A DNA stretch of 12,442 nucleotides, from the NCBI GenBank assembly GCA_030916555.1, contig JAUPWK010000039.1, forward strand, positions 1-12,442, written 5' to 3'. The notes under the pieces are model-generated. The model was not told the origin of the DNA, ran no database searches, and was given only the letters and a program-made list of their open reading frames with translations. How positions within the stretch are numbered: the first letter of the stretch is position 1; every line of letters begins with the position of its first letter. The stretch is from Patescibacteria group bacterium. GTDB taxonomy: Bacteria > Patescibacteriota > Patescibacteriia > UBA9934. Shown piece after piece: positions 12,176-12,442 of this stretch. The position numbers were made by a program, and so were the translations under genes.

Positions 12176-12442
12176 GTGAATTTTGTATCCTCAAAGAAGA
12201 AAAATTTTGTCATCGCCGGGTTATTCTTGGCGTTGTTTGTATTCGTGGGTCATCCCGCCTTTGCGCAAACGACTGACCTAGCTGCGGTTGGGGCAACTTC
12301 AGGTTTGGGCGCGAATGATCTTGTTAGTATTATTGGTGGAATAATCAAAGTGGTGCTTGGAGTGCTTGGGATCATTTTCCTCGTTATTATCATTTACGCT
12401 GGTTTCCTTTGGATGACGGCCGGTGGTGATGACAAACGGGTC
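12176..12442 (+). CDS. Secreted pilin-like small membrane protein, VirB2/TrbC or Mbov_0395 type (3' end cut by window edge)
   Basis: Eighty-nine residues are visible from a GTG at 12176 and the frame is open at the edge. Residues 1-30 are a typical signal peptide: a KKK-containing start, a hydrophobic core FVIAGLFLALFVFVG, and cleavage after AFA30 before Gln31. A short exterior segment leads to a hydrophobic stretch (about 50-80) ending LWMTAGGDDKRV. The pattern signal peptide, membrane helix and (W/Y)MTAGGxxxxV is characteristic of pilin-like proteins of type IV secretion style (Mbov_0395 family), common in CPR and mycoplasma genomes. A second membrane helix is expected beyond the edge. GAGGA directly touches the GTG and is too close to serve as a normal ribosome binding site. 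It could be a pilus subunit or another small exported protein; confidence in the family is moderate because the C-terminus is missing. Confidence 0.75.
   Translation, partial: MNFVSSKKKNFVIAGLFLALFVFVGHPAFAQTTDLAAVGATSGLGANDLVSIIGGIIKVVLGVLGIIFLVIIIYAGFLWMTAGGDDKRV

Noticed and set aside
1..12442. CRISPR array, insertion sequence or prophage
   Set aside because: No regularly spaced direct repeats, transposase motifs, terminal inverted repeats or phage genes were seen on reading both strands.

Overview
This window is a chromosomal housekeeping segment of a bacterium, most likely a member of the Candidate Phyla Radiation (Patescibacteria, Parcubacteria-like). That placement is inference. It rests on the start of a short pilin-like protein of the VirB2/Mbov_0395 type at the right edge, which is common in CPR genomes, on an O-antigen-ligase/TPR fusion beside an LCP protein, and on divergent versions of universal GTPases. 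UGA is used as a stop (the HAD gene) and no real gene has an internal UGA, so the code is the standard one and not the UGA=Gly code of Gracilibacteria/Absconditabacteria. I see no insertion sequence, phage gene, CRISPR array or other mobile element.

Layout: the genes diverge from one control point near 5366-5370. To the left, on the minus strand, lie an LCP (LytR-CpsA-Psr) envelope protein and then a tight group: der (ribosome assembly GTPase), pth (peptidyl-tRNA hydrolase), a HAD phosphatase and dprA (DNA uptake and recombination; cut by the left edge). Spacings in that group are 11 nt, 2 nt and an ATGA overlap. To the right, on the plus strand, come tRNA-Val(CAC), a membrane Wzy/O-antigen-ligase-like protein with a TPR tail, signal peptidase I (lepB), hisS, rpsU (bS21), a GatB/YqeY-domain gene, hflX, and the beginning of a secreted pilin-like gene cut by the right edge.

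The plus-strand half is built of short units. Hairpin terminators follow the tRNA, the wzy-like gene, lepB and rpsU, and promoter-like hexamer pairs precede most units. The tRNA and LCP promoters are back to back, both with 17-bp spacers and with their -35 boxes 3 bp apart.

Functional themes are translation (Val tRNA, HisRS, bS21, Pth, Der, HflX), envelope building and secretion (LCP protein, ligase-like protein, signal peptidase, pilin) and DNA uptake (DprA).

The most interesting signal is in translation initiation. Eleven of the twelve protein starts lack a usable Shine-Dalgarno sequence, nine of twelve have a U just before the start codon, and several inferred 5' leaders are extremely short. 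The single strong Shine-Dalgarno, a 9-nt match to the usual 16S tail, sits in front of rpsU, whose product binds next to that tail. This resembles the arrangement known in Bacteroidota. No clearly new multi-gene system is visible; the rest is ordinary core-genome content with some lineage-specific motif changes.
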